NCBI GenBank assembly: GCA_009704425.1
Contig: WLEG01000145.1
Coordinates: 1 to 5,409, forward strand
DNA: 5,409 nt
From: Actinomycetota bacterium
GTDB lineage: Bacteria; Actinomycetota; Acidimicrobiia; Acidimicrobiales; Ilumatobacteraceae
Reading direction: 5' to 3'
Part shown: positions 4,340 through 5,409 of the stretch, piece by piece
How the letters are laid out: each line of letters starts with the position of its first letter
Numbering within the stretch: position 1 is the first letter of the stretch
Program-made: the position numbers and the translations under genes
The notes under the pieces: model-generated
Databases searched by the model: none
Seen by the model: the letters and a program-made list of their open reading frames with translations, nothing else
Told to the model about the DNA's origin: nothing

Positions 4340-5409
4340 TCAGGACGCGCGACGACCGCGACCACCTCGGGTGGTGCGGCGCTTGTGGTCGAGGAAATCG
4401 ACCATCACGTAGTTGCCCAGGTCGTGCGCGTTGGTCATGAAGGCCCGTCCGCCGTTCATCGACGTGAGTTGCTCGACGAAACGCACCAGGTACTGATCCG
4501 CGTCCAACATGAACGTGTTGATCGTGATGTTCTCCTTGGTGCAACGCATCGCCTCGCGCAACGTGGCCTCCACGGTCAACTGCTGGGCGTCCCAACCGTC
4601 GAAGTAGGTGAACCACGGATCACCCTGCGGGGTGATGTGGGCGGTGGGTTCGCCGTCGGTGATCATGATGATCTGCTTGTTGCCCGACTGACCCGCCAAC
4701 ATGCGTCGCGCGGTGGCCATGGCGTGGTGCATGTTCGTGCCCTGCATGCCCGGCGGCGTGGCCTCCATCAACTCGTCGGGCTTCACCTCCCACGCGAGGT
4801 GACCGAACAACAGGATGCCCAGGTAGTCGCGCGGGTACTGCGACGACATCAGTGACTGCAAGGCCACCGCCACCTTCTTGGCCGGCCCCCAACGATCGTC
4901 GCGATACATGGAGTACGACGCGTCCAGCATCAGAACCGTGGCCGAGCGGGTGAGATGCTCGGTGCGTTCCACCTCGAAGTCCTCGGCCGACAACTTCACC
5001 GGCGTGCCCTGTCCGCCGCGCCGCAGTGCGTTGCGAATGGTGCGCTGAAGGTCGAGGTTGAACGGGTCGCCGTATTCGTATTGCTTGGTCTCGTAGGTGC
5101 GCTCGTGCCCCTGGCCGAAGCGGTGTTGCTGATGTTGCCCGGGCTTGTCCTTGGCCAGACGGGAGAAGATGTCGCGCAACGCCTTCGAGCCGATCTGGCG
5201 CATGCCCCGCGGCGTGACCTCCAGCTTGCCGTCGCGCTGACGGATGAGCCCCTCGCGCTCCATCTCCTTCACCAGCTTCGACAACTTGTCCATGGAGCGC
5301 GCCACTTCGTCGCCCAGCAGGTCGCGCACCCGATCCATGTCGGCCTCGGCCAACTGCTGCGGTGAGGCCGGATTGTTCATGAGATCCTCGAGCCGGTCGA
5401 GGTCGGCCA
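4340..5409 (-). CDS. vWA-domain protein, COG4867-like (C-terminal part, N-terminus outside window)
   Basis: The reading frame is open to the right edge; at least 355 codons are present. The family is usually about 600-700 residues, so roughly half is missing. Residues below are numbered from the Met at 5380-5378. Residues 17-75 are charged and helical, with a winged-helix-like pattern (EGLIRQRDGKLEVTPRG, 43-59). YETKQYEYGDPFNLDL (96-111) and FEVERTEHLTRSATVL (135-150) are family hallmarks. The vWA domain spans about 147-330 with a complete metal-ion-dependent adhesion site: DASYS (153-157), T215 in GTNMHH and D242 in ITDGEPT. The C-terminus is basic (KRRTTRGGRGRRAS). Family members are cytoplasmic and commonly encoded beside a MoxR/ChlI-type AAA+ ATPase, suggesting a chaperone or metal-insertion role; the cellular function is not established. 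The ATG at 5380 has a GAGG six to nine bases upstream, but the preceding codons (ADLDRLEDL) read as continuing family sequence, so I treat it as internal. Confidence 0.9.
   Translation of the reverse strand, partial: ADLDRLEDLMNNPASPQQLAEADMDRVRDLLGDEVARSMDKLSKLVKEMEREGLIRQRDGKLEVTPRGMRQIGSKALRDIFSRLAKDKPGQHQQHRFGQGHERTYETKQYEYGDPFNLDLQRTIRNALRRGGQGTPVKLSAEDFEVERTEHLTRSATVLMLDASYSMYRDDRWGPAKKVAVALQSLMSSQYPRDYLGILLFGHLAWEVKPDELMEATPPGMQGTNMHHAMATARRMLAGQSGNKQIIMITDGEPTAHITPQGDPWFTYFDGWDAQQLTVEATLREAMRCTKENITINTFMLDADQYLVRFVEQLTSMNGGRAFMTNAHDLGNYVMVDFLDHKRRTTRGGRGRRAS
4356..4379 (+). terminator. GC-rich hairpin downstream of the membrane protein gene, possible terminator
   Basis: ACCACC (4361-4366) pairs with GGTGGT (4370-4375) around the loop TCG. 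The stem extends through CCGC (4356-4359) with GCGG (4376-4379), leaving G4360 as a single bulge: ten base pairs in total. It starts 18 bases after the membrane protein stop codon, within the codons for the Arg/Gly-rich tail of the vWA protein. No T-run follows. A hairpin-only terminator is plausible in Actinobacteria, but chance in GC-rich Arg/Gly codons is a fair alternative. Confidence 0.35.

Noticed and set aside
4214..4855. Plus-strand 213-codon open frame opposite the vWA gene
   Set aside because: It is antisense to the conserved vWA domain with its MIDAS motif and shows no recognisable domain or ribosome binding site.
4955..5365. Plus-strand 136-codon open frame opposite the vWA gene
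   Set aside because: Leu/Val/His-rich antisense shadow of conserved vWA-family sequence, with no independent support.
1..5409. Search for mobile elements, CRISPR arrays, tRNA genes and toxin-antitoxin or defence genes
   Set aside because: I saw no terminal inverted repeats, transposase or integrase motifs, regularly spaced repeats, cloverleaf sequence or defence-type protein signatures. The four genes look like ordinary chromosomal content.

Overview
This is a high-GC actinobacterial chromosome segment. The protein content suggests the class Acidimicrobiia (Ilumatobacter-like lineages) or a close relative: an exported protein with the 'PVRVLDTR...VDVAGYF' domain, an actinobacterial acyl-CoA dehydrogenase with an enlarged central linker, an actinobacterial five-helix membrane protein, and a COG4867-type vWA protein. 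This placement rests on recognising families, not on a marker gene. I see no tRNA or rRNA gene, CRISPR array, insertion sequence or phage integration signature.

Layout: (1) 1-155 is a leader region with no confidently assigned gene. (2) 156-1916 (+) encodes a 586-residue exported protein with a signal peptide, a small beta-rich domain, a tail-fibre-like linker, and seven C-terminal repeats that look like a seven-bladed beta-propeller. (3) After 52 bp containing a hairpin, 1969-3183 (-) encodes a complete FAD-dependent acyl-CoA dehydrogenase. (4) An 84-bp divergent intergenic region (3184-3267) holds a perfect 6-4-6 palindrome next to the dehydrogenase start, a good candidate for a repressor operator. 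(5) 3268-4338 (+) encodes a 356-residue protein with five membrane helices and a His/Cys-containing C-terminal domain predicted to lie outside the cytoplasm. (6) 4340-5409 (-) encodes the C-terminal part of a vWA protein with a complete MIDAS metal site. Its N-terminus lies beyond the window. Its stop codon and that of the membrane protein are one base apart and form the palindrome TGAGTCA.

The genes do not form one pathway. Neighbours are convergent (1/2 and 3/4) or divergent (2/3), so each is probably its own transcription unit within the window. The 2/3 pair could share control through the palindrome. The vWA protein belongs to a family usually encoded beside a MoxR/ChlI-type AAA+ ATPase, which would lie past position 5409. 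I found no convincing new multi-gene system. The items most worth a second look are the two-blade periodicity of the propeller repeats, the operator-like palindrome over a possible leaderless promoter, and the uncharacterised His-rich membrane protein.
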